Below, piece after piece: positions 8,361-16,652 of a DNA stretch of 22,849 bases. A program made the position numbers and the translations under genes. This DNA comes from Prevotella sp. Lineage in GTDB: Bacteria; Bacteroidota; Bacteroidia; Bacteroidales; Bacteroidaceae. The DNA is taken from positions 1-22,849 of the forward strand of contig DMYZ01000204.1 in assembly GCA_003483565.1 (NCBI GenBank). The letters are read 5' to 3'. The notes under the pieces are model-generated. The model did not search any database, was not told the origin of the DNA, and saw nothing but the letters and a program-made list of their open reading frames with translations. How positions within the stretch are numbered: the stretch's first letter is position 1; each line of letters begins with the position of its first letter.

Positions 8361-8915
8361 TCACAAACTGACAGCCTCAATCCCCCCGAAATCGACAAGA
8401 TGCCCGTCTGCCCCATAAGCATGCTCGACATCGAAAAGGCCGGCATAGATTCCAGCACACAGCAAAACTCCACCATGAGCAAATATAACAGCCCGCTTAT
8501 AAGGTCTTGTTTTCAATTCATCAAGAAATGAAGTGACACGGTGATAAAACTGTGGAAAGGTCTCGCCATGAGGTGTCGGCAGATGAAGATAATCCTTCAT
8601 CCACTCCCGGTAATAGAGATCATCCTTCCACAGATCATCATATCTCTTCAGTTCCCAGTCACCCATATTGAATTCTTTCAGTCTGTCATCCAATAAAGGA
8701 TTAGAGAAACCACAGTAATCAGCGAGGAAACGGGCTCGTTTTAGTGGCGACGCAAAAACAGCATCGAAAGTCTTTCCACCGGTAAGGCTTTCCAGGGTTT
8801 CTTTAGTACGCTGCGCTTCCTGTGGAAAGGTCGAAGCGACCGGCACATCACTCCAGCCATAGTTTAATCCCTTGTCTATCCCGACACTAGTATGTCTCAC
8901 TAATACAACTTTCAT
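8361..8915 (-). CDS. cobC: Histidine phosphatase, probable alpha-ribazole phosphatase
   Basis: Probably removes the phosphate from alpha-ribazole-5'-phosphate or from cobalamin-5'-phosphate at the end of nucleotide-loop assembly. The 184-residue protein belongs to the histidine phosphatase superfamily. It has the phosphohistidine motif VRHTS (His8), a second Arg in ASPLKRAR, the acidic FNMGDWE segment typical of CobC, and the second catalytic His in IFAHGG. Specificity is inferred from its position opposite cobUTS and the short CobC-like length; a general phosphoglycerate-mutase-like role is the alternative. The start codon overlaps the stop of the upstream GH51 gene (ATGA, 8915-8912), so cobC is apparently expressed with an arabinofuranosidase rather than with the other cob genes. 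Confidence 0.85.
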   Translation of the reverse strand: MKVVLVRHTSVGIDKGLNYGWSDVPVASTFPQEAQRTKETLESLTGGKTFDAVFASPLKRARFLADYCGFSNPLLDDRLKEFNMGDWELKRYDDLWKDDLYYREWMKDYLHLPTPHGETFPQFYHRVTSFLDELKTRPYKRAVIFAHGGVLLCAGIYAGLFDVEHAYGADGHLVDFGGIEAVSL

Positions 8916-11461
8916 AATTCTACTATTTTATAGTCTCTAGCATTAACAGTTACGGTTCTTTTGTCTATGTGGATATTTAAAGGCTGTGGAAGAATATTAA
9001 CGATTTTCAACCATGTCTTTCCTGTGTGTGTGTTTCTGACAACACTAATACCTACAAATTTGCGCAAAGCCTCATCAATATCCAAATTCGACTCTATATA
9101 CACGCTTCCATTATGAGTAGCAAACATTTTCTGAACCTCATAGTCTGGAGTTGTCTTCACTGATGTATTATCAAAATAGATCAAATCTGGACTCCAGTTA
9201 CTATGCCCGTTTTTACTGAGCAGAGGAGCGAAACTCGACATTTCAACAATATCACCGTTGCGCTCTACATTCGTAAGATACAAAGCTTCAGCTAAAGCAT
9301 TATCCTGAATATTACGGGAACGGCTGGCATATTCTCCAAGGTACACTTTAGGTGCAGTACGGTCATAATCATCATAATAGTTCTGATGATTCAGAAACCA
9401 GGAAGGCTGCTCATAATAGTGCTCATCAACAGCACCAAAAAGGTTTACCATCTTACCATCAGAATTTTTAACTCTAGACTCTTTTGCAAGTTTCCACCCT
9501 TCAATATAATCGCTTGAAGGATAATGGAATGGTCCCACCGTTCCAACAATCTCTATATTCGGATACTTTGCTTTGACAGCTTTAGCTATCATGAGATAAC
9601 GCTCTTCAAAAACAGTAGACACTAAATCTTCATTACCAATACCAATCATTTTCAAGTTGAAAGGAGCAGGATGCCCTGCTTCTGCACGCATCTTTGCCCA
9701 TTTGGAAACAGCAGGATCACCATTAGCCCATTCTATAAGATCAAGGACATCCTGTACGTAAACAGGCATTTTGTCCATCGGGATTCCTCCCTGCTGGCCG
9801 CCAAGTCCCTCTGCATTAACAGCTGAATTCTGACAAGGTACACCGGCTGAAAGTACAGGAAGAGGCTGCGCGCCCATATCTTCGCACCACTGGAAATATT
9901 CATAATAACCAATATGCCGGGACTGATGATATCGCCAAATATTCTTCGCAGGCTTGCGATCCTGTAAAGGTCCGATAGATTCTTTCCAATTATAGATATT
10001 ATCAAGCCCGTCACCATGTACCATACAACCACCAGGGAAACGGACAAACTGAGGATGCAAAGCTGCAATAGTATCCGCAATATCCTTCCGCATTCCATGT
10101 CCTTTATAAGTATCCTGTGGCACAAGTGATATCATATCAACGGCAACATGACCTTTTTTTTCTGGTAATATTGCAAGATGAGCATCTTCAAGACTTACAT
10201 TTTTATGACCTTTATCTTCCAACTTTAAATTTGAAGAATAACGGTTCCATCCATCTCCATGAATAACAAGTTTATTTTCTCCTATAGTTTGTTGGTCTTT
10301 ATTAATTAAAGCAACCTTTACCGTTTTCTTTTTGCAATCAATATTGCGGGCATAAAAAGAAAAATCATATACTGCACCAAGTTTGAGAGGTATACTGTCC
10401 CAGCCCTCATTATAAATAGCAGAATCAGCTAGTACAGTATAATGTGGATTATTTTTACTTAAAGGGCGGACTGTATCAATTTTCAGCACTGGGGTCCATG
10501 CTGTATTAGAATTCCATTTCCCCTGCTGATCATCTTTGTTATATTCAAAGTCACCATTCTGCAACAATTCAGCACTTAATCCCCCGTCAGCAGCATAGCT
10601 GATATCTTCAAAAAAGATTCCAAAAAGTTTATCTGAAATAGATTTGGTCTTATTATAATCAATAATAAGTGATGCAGAAACAGGACTATTGATAGCTTTT
10701 CCCTGAGAGTCCTTTATGGTTATTGGAAGTCCTTTAGCATCAGCAAGATCCTGAGCATGACGTTCCATCAGCTCATGATAGAGATATTGTAAATGTAAAA
10801 GAGGAACCTCAAAGAGATTTCCATCATAGTGTTTCCCGGCGATCGTTGCCGTGTCCATCTGCCATAAGATATTTTCTGCCGTTGACTCTACAGAATCTTC
10901 TTTGAAATGACGAAAATCCTTATCAGCATTCAAATAACGCTGCCCTTGTCGTGTCTTTACATAAACATCCCATGTTCCGTCAGCCATCTGATAAGCCACA
11001 GGATCAGAAACTCCCTTTTCACGAAGAATTGGGTAGTCCTGCGGACGCCATGTCAGCAAATCTTCACTATAAGCAACGGCAAAAGCCGGAGAATAATCAT
11101 TGAGTCCCCAAAGGGCTCGCCATGTCCCATCGCTGGCCTGAGCTACAAATGGATGATACATCCGCTTCTCTGCACCCCACTGACCATAATCACAATCAAG
11201 CAGTTTACTCACTTCATGCCAATGTTGGTCATCACCCAAATAAGCCAAATGCAACCCGGAATGCTCACCAGGCGAATAAAGAAATATCTGTACTGTAGTA
11301 TCACGACCTGCTACTGTATAGGCCGGTTTAAAAGAAAAATGATTCAAAGATATTATTTGAGCATCTCCATATTCCTTGGCACACATCGGCAAGACCGCAA
11401 TACTCGTTGCCAATATCGTCGATATAACAGAAAGATAAATCGATTTTTTCATATACTTCAT
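8912..11461 (-). CDS. Secreted alpha-L-arabinofuranosidase (GH51) with N-terminal propeller-like and CBM-like domains
   Basis: Predicted to release terminal alpha-L-arabinofuranosyl groups from plant polysaccharides in the periplasm or at the cell surface. The 849 residues read in order as follows: signal peptide (about 1-28); an unusual segment (about 33-200) that reads like part of a GH43/GH32 beta-propeller (YSEDLLTWRPQDYPIL, SDPVAYQMADGTWDVYVKT); the beginning of the GH51 region (about 264-305, FGIFFEDISYAADGGLSAEL); an inserted CBM4/9-like beta-sandwich (about 303-445); and the GH51 TIM barrel (about 455-740), with FPGGCMVHGD, the acid/base Glu611 in GIGNE and the likely nucleophile Glu710 in YLGEYAS. 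A beta-domain follows at the C terminus. The start at 11461 (MKYMKKS) or the Met 9 bases further in are both possible. It is the first gene of a two-gene unit with cobC. No SusC/SusD pair is nearby. Confidence 0.88.
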   Translation of the reverse strand: MKYMKKSIYLSVISTILATSIAVLPMCAKEYGDAQIISLNHFSFKPAYTVAGRDTTVQIFLYSPGEHSGLHLAYLGDDQHWHEVSKLLDCDYGQWGAEKRMYHPFVAQASDGTWRALWGLNDYSPAFAVAYSEDLLTWRPQDYPILREKGVSDPVAYQMADGTWDVYVKTRQGQRYLNADKDFRHFKEDSVESTAENILWQMDTATIAGKHYDGNLFEVPLLHLQYLYHELMERHAQDLADAKGLPITIKDSQGKAINSPVSASLIIDYNKTKSISDKLFGIFFEDISYAADGGLSAELLQNGDFEYNKDDQQGKWNSNTAWTPVLKIDTVRPLSKNNPHYTVLADSAIYNEGWDSIPLKLGAVYDFSFYARNIDCKKKTVKVALINKDQQTIGENKLVIHGDGWNRYSSNLKLEDKGHKNVSLEDAHLAILPEKKGHVAVDMISLVPQDTYKGHGMRKDIADTIAALHPQFVRFPGGCMVHGDGLDNIYNWKESIGPLQDRKPAKNIWRYHQSRHIGYYEYFQWCEDMGAQPLPVLSAGVPCQNSAVNAEGLGGQQGGIPMDKMPVYVQDVLDLIEWANGDPAVSKWAKMRAEAGHPAPFNLKMIGIGNEDLVSTVFEERYLMIAKAVKAKYPNIEIVGTVGPFHYPSSDYIEGWKLAKESRVKNSDGKMVNLFGAVDEHYYEQPSWFLNHQNYYDDYDRTAPKVYLGEYASRSRNIQDNALAEALYLTNVERNGDIVEMSSFAPLLSKNGHSNWSPDLIYFDNTSVKTTPDYEVQKMFATHNGSVYIESNLDIDEALRKFVGISVVRNTHTGKTWLKIVNILPQPLNIHIDKRTVTVNARDYKIVEL

Positions 11462-11482
11462 AGTATTTTAGAATTGATGCTG

Positions 11483-11513
11483 CGAATATACTAATTTTTT
11501 TGCACAACGACAA
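11483..11513 (-). promoter_or_regulatory. Promoter of the GH51-cobC unit
   Basis: On the minus strand, TTG (11513-11511), a 20-base spacer and TATATTCG (11490-11483), one base off TAnnTTTG. It lies just downstream of the folD terminator, with a predicted 5' UTR of about 15 bases. Confidence 0.6.
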
Positions 11514-11522
11514 GCCTTCTTA

Positions 11523-11561
11523 TATAAAATGGGCTCCCTTACAATCACTGCAAAGAAGCCC
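11523..11561 (-). terminator. Intrinsic terminator of the ffh-folD operon
   Basis: On the minus strand, GGGCTTCTTTGC (11561-11550) pairs along all 12 positions, including three G-U pairs, with GTAAGGGAGCCC (11542-11531) around a 7-base loop. An ATTTTATA tract follows. It lies about 80 bases after the folD stop. Confidence 0.75.
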
Positions 11562-11642
11562 CAAACAAATTAGAGAGTTATAAAAAAATCAAATATTAAT
11601 GTATTATTTTTCTTCAATATTATATTTATAGTTTGTTGTTTT

Positions 11643-12521
11643 CTATTTATAAAATTCCTTCTTACCTGCTGATAAAGTATTCTTCATTAGGGAACAGATG
11701 GTCATTGGACCAACACCACCTGGTACAGGGGTTATAAAAGAGCACAATGGTGAAACTTCATCAAACTTGACATCGCCATTGAGATGAAAACCTTTCTTCT
11801 TTGTAGGATCCGGAACCCGAGTTGTACCGACATCTATAATAACAGCCCCCTTTTTAACCATATCAGCTGTTACGAAATTCGGCTTGCCTATTGCTGATAC
11901 TATGATATCTGCATGACGACATTCGTCCTTTAAATTTATAGAATGGGAATGACATACGGTTACTGTTGCATCACCATAATTCTTCTGCATCATGAGCTGG
12001 GCCATAGGTTTACCCACAATATTGCTGCGTCCCAGAACAACACACTTTTTACCAGATGTTTCAATATTATAATGTTTGAGCAGAGTCATGATACCCAACG
12101 GAGTAGCAGAGATAAAACAAGGTAAGCCGATGGCCATTCTTCCAACATTAATGGGATGAAAACCATCTACATCCTTACGATAATCTATTGCCATAATAAT
12201 CTTTTGCTCATCAATATGCTTTGGTAAAGGTAATTGTACTATAAAACCATCTACATCCTCATCCTTATTGAGTCTGTCTACACAAGCCAGCAATTCCTCT
12301 TCTGTCACATTATCTTCATAACGAATAAGAGTACTCTTAAAGCCACACTGCTCACAAGCAATAACCTTGTTTTTCACATAGGTTTCAGACCCCCCGTCAT
12401 GACCTACCAATACAGCAGCTAGATGTGGCCGTTTACCCCCTGCAGCTATAATTTTCTTTACCTCTTCTGCAATATTAGCTTTAATGGCTGTTGCAGTTGC
12501 CTTTCCATCGATAAGTTCCAT
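11643..12521 (-). CDS. folD: Bifunctional methylenetetrahydrofolate dehydrogenase / methenyltetrahydrofolate cyclohydrolase
   Basis: Interconverts 5,10-methylene-, 5,10-methenyl- and 10-formyl-tetrahydrofolate in the cytosol, supplying one-carbon units for purines and formyl-methionine. The 292 residues are the usual length. Visible are the catalytic pair in YVKNK (Tyr48, Lys52), DVDGFIVQLPLPKHID, the NADP-binding segment VVLGRSNIVGKPMAQLM, TVCHSHS, IDVGTTRVPD and the C-terminal TPVPGGVGPMTICSLMKNT. The common PCTP motif reads SATPLG, a form I associate with Bacteroidetes FolD. The start lies 20 bases after the ffh stop, so the two are probably one operon closed by the terminator at 11523-11561. 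Confidence 0.96.
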   Translation of the reverse strand: MELIDGKATATAIKANIAEEVKKIIAAGGKRPHLAAVLVGHDGGSETYVKNKVIACEQCGFKSTLIRYEDNVTEEELLACVDRLNKDEDVDGFIVQLPLPKHIDEQKIIMAIDYRKDVDGFHPINVGRMAIGLPCFISATPLGIMTLLKHYNIETSGKKCVVLGRSNIVGKPMAQLMMQKNYGDATVTVCHSHSINLKDECRHADIIVSAIGKPNFVTADMVKKGAVIIDVGTTRVPDPTKKKGFHLNGDVKFDEVSPLCSFITPVPGGVGPMTICSLMKNTLSAGKKEFYK

Positions 12522-12541
12522 TTTATTATGTTAATTATACA

Positions 12542-13891
12542 TTACATCTTTGGCATTCCTGGAATATTCATTCCTTTCATGCGAGACATCATACCTGCCA
12601 TTTTATTTCCAGAAACCATCTTCATCATCTTGCAAGTTTGATCAAACTGCTTGATAAGGCGATTAACTTCCTGTATATCAGTACCGGAACCTTTGGCTAT
12701 ACGACGGCGACGGCTGGTATTTAAGAGCTCTGGATTAGAACGTTCCTTTGGAGTCATGCTGTGAATGATCGCTTCGACACCTTTAAAGGCATTGTCATCA
12801 ATATCTACATCACGAATAGCCTTGCCGACACCAGGAATCATCCCTGCCAAATCTTTCAGGTTGCCCATCTTTTTTATCTGCTGTATTTGATTAAGGAAGT
12901 CATTGAAATCAAACTTATTCTTTAGAATCTTCTTCTGCAGCTTCTTCGCCTCTTCCTCATCAAATTGCTCCTGCGCACGCTCAACCAGACTGACAACATC
13001 ACCCATACCTAAGATACGATCAGCCATACGAGCCGGATGGAACACATCAATAGCTTCCATCTTTTCACCAGTACCTATAAACTTGATTGGCTTTGTTACG
13101 ACCGTACGAATAGAAAGGGCTGCACCACCACGAGTATCACCATCAAGTTTGGTAAGAACAACTCCGTCAAAATCAAGACGGTCATTAAATTCTTTAGCTG
13201 TATTGACTGCATCCTGTCCTGTCATAGAGTCAACGACAAACAGTGTTTCATCAGGATGGACATGATTCTTCAGATTGGAAATTTCAGCCATCATCTCTTC
13301 ATCAACCGCAAGGCGACCTGCAGTATCAATGATGACAACATCATAACTTTTAGCTTTAGCCTCTTTTATACCATTGTCAGCAATAACTAAAACATCTTTA
13401 TTTTCAGATTCACTGTAAACAGGAACACCGACTTGCTCACCTACAACCTTCAGCTGATCAATAGCTGCCGGGCGATAAACATCGCAGGCTACGAGCAAAG
13501 GATTCTTATGTTGTTTGTTTTTTAAGAGATTAGCTAACTTGCCACTGAATGTTGTTTTACCAGAACCCTGCAGACCACTCATCAAAATGATAGCAGGATG
13601 ACCTTCCAAATGCATTGGGACATCTTCACCCCCCATTAATTCAGCCAGTTCATCATGAACGACCTTCACCATCAACTGACCAGGTTTGACAGCCGTGAGT
13701 ACATTCATACCCATTGCTTTTTCCTTGACTCGATTAGTAAAGTCCTTTGCTACCTTAAAGTTGACATCGGCATCCAGCAGAGCACGACGAATATCCTTCA
13801 TCGTCTCCGCTACATTTATGTCGGTAATTTTGCCTTCACCTTTAAGAATCTTAAAACTATGTTCAAGTCTATCACTTAAATTATCAAACAT
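12542..13891 (-). CDS. ffh: Signal recognition particle GTPase
   Basis: Binds the SRP RNA and the signal sequences of nascent membrane proteins and docks with FtsY. The 449 residues have the N domain (1-90), the G domain with P-loop GLQGSGKTT (about 106-114), DVYRPAAIDQL, DTAGRL and TKLDGDTRGGAAL, and the M domain (about 325-449). The M domain carries the RNA-binding RRRRIAKGSGTDIQEVNRL and a methionine-rich tail (MMKMVSGNKMAGMMSRMKGM) that forms the signal-peptide groove. First gene of an ffh-folD pair. Its 5' UTR contains a small perfect hairpin at 13913-13928. Confidence 0.97.
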   Translation of the reverse strand: MFDNLSDRLEHSFKILKGEGKITDINVAETMKDIRRALLDADVNFKVAKDFTNRVKEKAMGMNVLTAVKPGQLMVKVVHDELAELMGGEDVPMHLEGHPAIILMSGLQGSGKTTFSGKLANLLKNKQHKNPLLVACDVYRPAAIDQLKVVGEQVGVPVYSESENKDVLVIADNGIKEAKAKSYDVVIIDTAGRLAVDEEMMAEISNLKNHVHPDETLFVVDSMTGQDAVNTAKEFNDRLDFDGVVLTKLDGDTRGGAALSIRTVVTKPIKFIGTGEKMEAIDVFHPARMADRILGMGDVVSLVERAQEQFDEEEAKKLQKKILKNKFDFNDFLNQIQQIKKMGNLKDLAGMIPGVGKAIRDVDIDDNAFKGVEAIIHSMTPKERSNPELLNTSRRRRIAKGSGTDIQEVNRLIKQFDQTCKMMKMVSGNKMAGMMSRMKGMNIPGMPKM

Positions 13892-13912
13892 ATCTATTCT
13901 ATCTTACTTATT

Positions 13913-13928
13913 AACAGTAATAACTGTT
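13913..13928. repeat. Small inverted repeat in the ffh 5' UTR
   Basis: AACAGT-AATA-ACTGTT is a perfect 6-bp stem with a 4-base loop, 21 bases upstream of the ffh start. It could be an RNA hairpin or a dyad operator, or chance in AT-rich DNA. Confidence 0.35.
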
Positions 13929-13965
13929 TTATAAAAATAATAATATATAACCCTCCTATCTGATG

Positions 13966-13973
13966 CAAAATTA
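13966..13973 (-). promoter_or_regulatory. Probable ffh promoter -7 box
   Basis: TAATTTTG on the minus strand fits TAnnTTTG exactly. The region 19-21 bases upstream is T/C-rich with no clear TTG, so only the -7 element is supported. The predicted 5' UTR is about 65 bases. Confidence 0.45.
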
Positions 13974-14058
13974 CATATTATTATATAAGAAAAAGAAGAA
14001 TTTAAAGATATTTAAATATTAATATTCTTTATAGAAGATTTCTCTTAAAATATCACTA

Positions 14059-14655
14059 CTATTTTGTATATCCTTTTCCTGTAGCATCCTTATAAGCCTG
14101 AATAATCGGATCAGGCTTTTCAGACAGACTGTCAAGAACCTGTTTGGCATGTTTCCGATGCCTGGCATCACGACGGCCACGAGTATCCATCCATCCTAAA
14201 AAATCTCCAGTAATAATCCCTGATGAAGCTCGTGGGGTAGCCGCTGCTTGTTTTCTAATACTCTCCCCCATGGCCTTGAGACTTTCATTCCTTTGATCTT
14301 TACCCCATACTTCAACCTCATTGAGATGTTTGGACTTTGGCAACATTACAATAGTATCAGGCATAAACTTAGCATAGATTTTGAAAGAGATAAACCCAGG
14401 TTTTGAAACTTCAGCAGAGTCCCAGTCATAGCGCATCATAAAACTGCCGGTATAGTCTGTCATAGCCCAATGCTCTGTATTTGTATGAACGACAACATCA
14501 CGCATAGGAGTCTTATTTTCCGCATTAATGACACAATACACTTTCTGGTGCGTATTCGGTTCTACCTGCTGAGGTTTCTGGCCTCTCATTGCCAAAGTAC
14601 TTAGCAACAATGCCGCTAAGAAAAAATAGATATATGATGATTTTTTAAAATTCAC
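14059..14655 (-). CDS. Secreted protein with a carboxypeptidase-regulatory-like domain
   Basis: Function not recognised. The 198 residues begin with a signal peptide (about 1-25, ending MRGQ). About residues 37-118 resemble the CarboxypepD_reg / TonB-receptor N-terminal extension fold: Val-rich strands with NKTPMRDVVVHT, TDYTGSFMM, a PGFISFKI strand, DTIVMLP and LNEVEVWG. This domain normally leads into a TonB-dependent receptor plug in Bacteroidetes. Here it is followed only by a basic, helical tail of about 78 residues (RGRRDARHRKHAKQVLDSL) with no barrel, so it stands alone. It has its own promoter (14679-14708) and sits between the aromatic operon and ffh without obvious functional ties. 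Export to the periplasm is the firmest inference. Confidence 0.75.
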   Translation of the reverse strand: MNFKKSSYIYFFLAALLLSTLAMRGQKPQQVEPNTHQKVYCVINAENKTPMRDVVVHTNTEHWAMTDYTGSFMMRYDWDSAEVSKPGFISFKIYAKFMPDTIVMLPKSKHLNEVEVWGKDQRNESLKAMGESIRKQAAATPRASSGIITGDFLGWMDTRGRRDARHRKHAKQVLDSLSEKPDPIIQAYKDATGKGYTK

Positions 14656-14678
14656 CCGGTTTTTTTATATAATAAGTG

Positions 14679-14708
14679 CAAAGTTACTTTTTTCTGCAGA
14701 TTATACAA
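14679..14708 (-). promoter_or_regulatory. Promoter of the 198-residue secreted protein gene
   Basis: On the minus strand, CTTG at 14709-14706, a 19-base spacer and TAACTTTG (14686-14679), a full match to TAnnTTTG. It lies in the gap after tyrA, so this gene need not depend on the aromatic operon transcript. Confidence 0.65.
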
Positions 14709-14744
14709 GCATTTTCGTTATTGTTAATAGCTTTTATCCTAAAA

Positions 14745-15536
14745 TTAACAGTCAACAATATCTGCTTTTACATTATTACGTATCTTCATAAGATACAGTC
14801 TCATACGCTTGGCATCCTTATTTTTAATAATATCACTCAATTCTTTGAGCTCTTCTGTTATCTTCTCCACTTGATCATTGGTGTATGGATTAAAAAGGAT
14901 CTCCTGTAACAGATAATCATCTTCATTAAGAACCCCTTTGGCTATCTTCATGTGGCGCTTAAAGGTTGTACCGGGAGCATCCTGATGTTTCATAACGGCA
15001 GCAAAAATAAAAGTACTCACAAAAGGTATGCTCAAGGAGTAGGCTACAGTTTCATCATGTTCTTTAAAGCTATATTCATAAATATTAAGTCCCAGTTGGC
15101 GATACAGATCTTTAAAAAAAATACGTCCCATATAATCGCCCTCATTAATGATAATAGCATTCTCCTCACTCAGCTGATTGAGATTGGCAAAAGTTGGGCC
15201 AAACATAGGATGAGTAGATACATATGGATGGCCACTCTGCTGATAAAAATCCTTCAATCCTGTTTTCACCGAAGCTATATCTGAAATAATACACTCATCA
15301 GGCAGATAAGGCAGCACTTCTTTGAAAGCAGACAAAGTATATTTTACTGTTACAGCATTAATAAGGAGATCAGGTTTAAACTCCTTAATTTCCTCAAGAG
15401 TGTTGAAGCGTAAGCAGTTATAAGTAAAGCGGAGACGTTTCGGATCTTTCTCATATGCTGCCACTTCATGATCAAAACTAAGCAGGTCGATGAAGAAAGC
15501 CCCCATCTTACCTGCGCCCATAATTAATATCTTCAT
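14745..15536 (-). CDS. tyrA: Prephenate dehydrogenase
   Basis: Oxidatively decarboxylates prephenate to 4-hydroxyphenylpyruvate for tyrosine synthesis. The 263-residue protein has an N-terminal Rossmann fold with GAGKMG (7-12), followed by the strand-end acidic segment AAYEKDPKR. SDIASVKTGL and HPMFGPTFANL are the TyrA substrate-pocket signatures, and a helical C-terminal dimer domain follows (about 160-263). There is no fused chorismate mutase or ACT domain; mutase activity is supplied by the fusion protein encoded 4 bases upstream. It is the last gene of the four-gene aromatic operon. Confidence 0.92.
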   Translation of the reverse strand: MKILIMGAGKMGAFFIDLLSFDHEVAAYEKDPKRLRFTYNCLRFNTLEEIKEFKPDLLINAVTVKYTLSAFKEVLPYLPDECIISDIASVKTGLKDFYQQSGHPYVSTHPMFGPTFANLNQLSEENAIIINEGDYMGRIFFKDLYRQLGLNIYEYSFKEHDETVAYSLSIPFVSTFIFAAVMKHQDAPGTTFKRHMKIAKGVLNEDDYLLQEILFNPYTNDQVEKITEELKELSDIIKNKDAKRMRLYLMKIRNNVKADIVDC

Positions 15537-15540
15537 CTGT

Positions 15541-16608
15541 TTATTCGTTTACAATCTGTAATTGCTGACGTACACTCTCCTCATGGATAAGTTCGAATAT
15601 ATGTGCCGCAAACTCAGCATCCATACCACAGAGACTTGCCTGCGCACCACGCTTCTCAAGAATTTCATTATAACGGTTCGCCTGAAGTACAGTCATGTTA
15701 TGCTCCTTCTTGAATATTCCGATTTCACGACATACACGGAAACGCTTAGCAAGGAGATCCATCAAATTATTATCAAATTCATCTATCTGACTTCTCAACT
15801 GGCGAAGACCTTCTGTTGTCGTTTTTTCATCACGCACAACAAGCAGACTAAGGATATAGTCAAGTATATCTGGAGTTACCTGCTGCTTAGCATCACTCCA
15901 GGCTGCATCAGGATTGCAATGACTCTCTACAATCAGACCGTCAAACCCTAAATCCATAGCTTGCTGACATAAAGGAGCAATAAGATCCCGGCGCCCGCCA
16001 ATATGACTCGGATCACACAAAATCGGCAAATTAGGAATACGACGATGAAGCTCGATAGGAATTTGCCACATAGGAAGATTACGATAGATTTTCTTGTCAT
16101 ATGATGAAAAACCACGATGAATAACTCCAAGGCGCTTCACACCAGCTTGATTTATACGCTCCAAAGCACCTATCCAAAGTTCAAGGTCCGGGTTTACAGG
16201 GTTCTTGACTAATACAGGACCTTCAAAGCCTTCCAGACTATCAGCCAGTGCCTGCATGGCAAAAGGATTAGCTGATGTTCGGGCACCAACCCATAGGATA
16301 TCAACACCATACTTCCTGGCTAATTCAACATGCTCAGGAGTAGCCACCTCTGTCGCTGTGAGCATACCGGTCTCCTCCTTAACTTCTTTCATCCAAGGTA
16401 GCGCCTTTTCACCATTACCTTCAAAACCTCCTGGCTTTGTACGAGGTTTCCATACTCCGGCACGAAACATTCTACAACCTTTTGCAGCAAGTTCTTTAGC
16501 TGTTGTCATTACCTGCTCTTCTGTTTCGGCAGAACAAGGACCAGCGATAACAATTGGGCGCTCTCCATTATCAGAAGGGAGATCAAGTGATTCTAATACT
16601 AATTCCAT
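15541..16608 (-). CDS. Bifunctional 3-deoxy-7-phosphoheptulonate synthase / type II chorismate mutase
   Basis: The N-terminal domain condenses phosphoenolpyruvate and erythrose-4-phosphate to DAHP, the entry to the shikimate pathway. The C-terminal domain converts chorismate to prephenate. Residues 1-262 are a type I-beta DAHP synthase: GPCSAE (23-28), KPRTKPGGFEG (about 54-64), WVGARTS, LVKNPVNPD, HRGFSSYDKK and the metal-site DPSHIGGRRDLI. Residues about 266-350 are an AroQ-type chorismate mutase (LRSQIDEFDNNLMDLLAKR, the VCREIGIFKKEH helix, then NRYNEILEKR). The same DAHPS-CM order is known from Porphyromonas gingivalis, where the mutase domain also mediates feedback by prephenate. The position between the aminotransferase and tyrA places both ends of the pathway in one transcript. 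Ends 4 bases before tyrA. Confidence 0.94.
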   Translation of the reverse strand: MELVLESLDLPSDNGERPIVIAGPCSAETEEQVMTTAKELAAKGCRMFRAGVWKPRTKPGGFEGNGEKALPWMKEVKEETGMLTATEVATPEHVELARKYGVDILWVGARTSANPFAMQALADSLEGFEGPVLVKNPVNPDLELWIGALERINQAGVKRLGVIHRGFSSYDKKIYRNLPMWQIPIELHRRIPNLPILCDPSHIGGRRDLIAPLCQQAMDLGFDGLIVESHCNPDAAWSDAKQQVTPDILDYILSLLVVRDEKTTTEGLRQLRSQIDEFDNNLMDLLAKRFRVCREIGIFKKEHNMTVLQANRYNEILEKRGAQASLCGMDAEFAAHIFELIHEESVRQQLQIVNE

Positions 16609-16652
16609 AATATGCTTAATTTAATTGTTATATTTTTTATTTAAAGAGGACA

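Noticed and set aside
8912..11461. A polysaccharide utilization locus around the arabinofuranosidase
   Set aside because: No SusC/SusD pair, hybrid two-component regulator or further glycosidase is in the window; the neighbours are cobalamin and folate genes.
10907..11494. A 195-codon plus-strand open frame over the 5' end of the GH51 gene
   Set aside because: Antisense shadow; the opposite strand has a signal peptide and recognisable domains.
14718..14755. TGTTAAT/ATTAACA dyad just after tyrA as a terminator
   Set aside because: Only 7 A-T-rich pairs, a long loop and no T-run.
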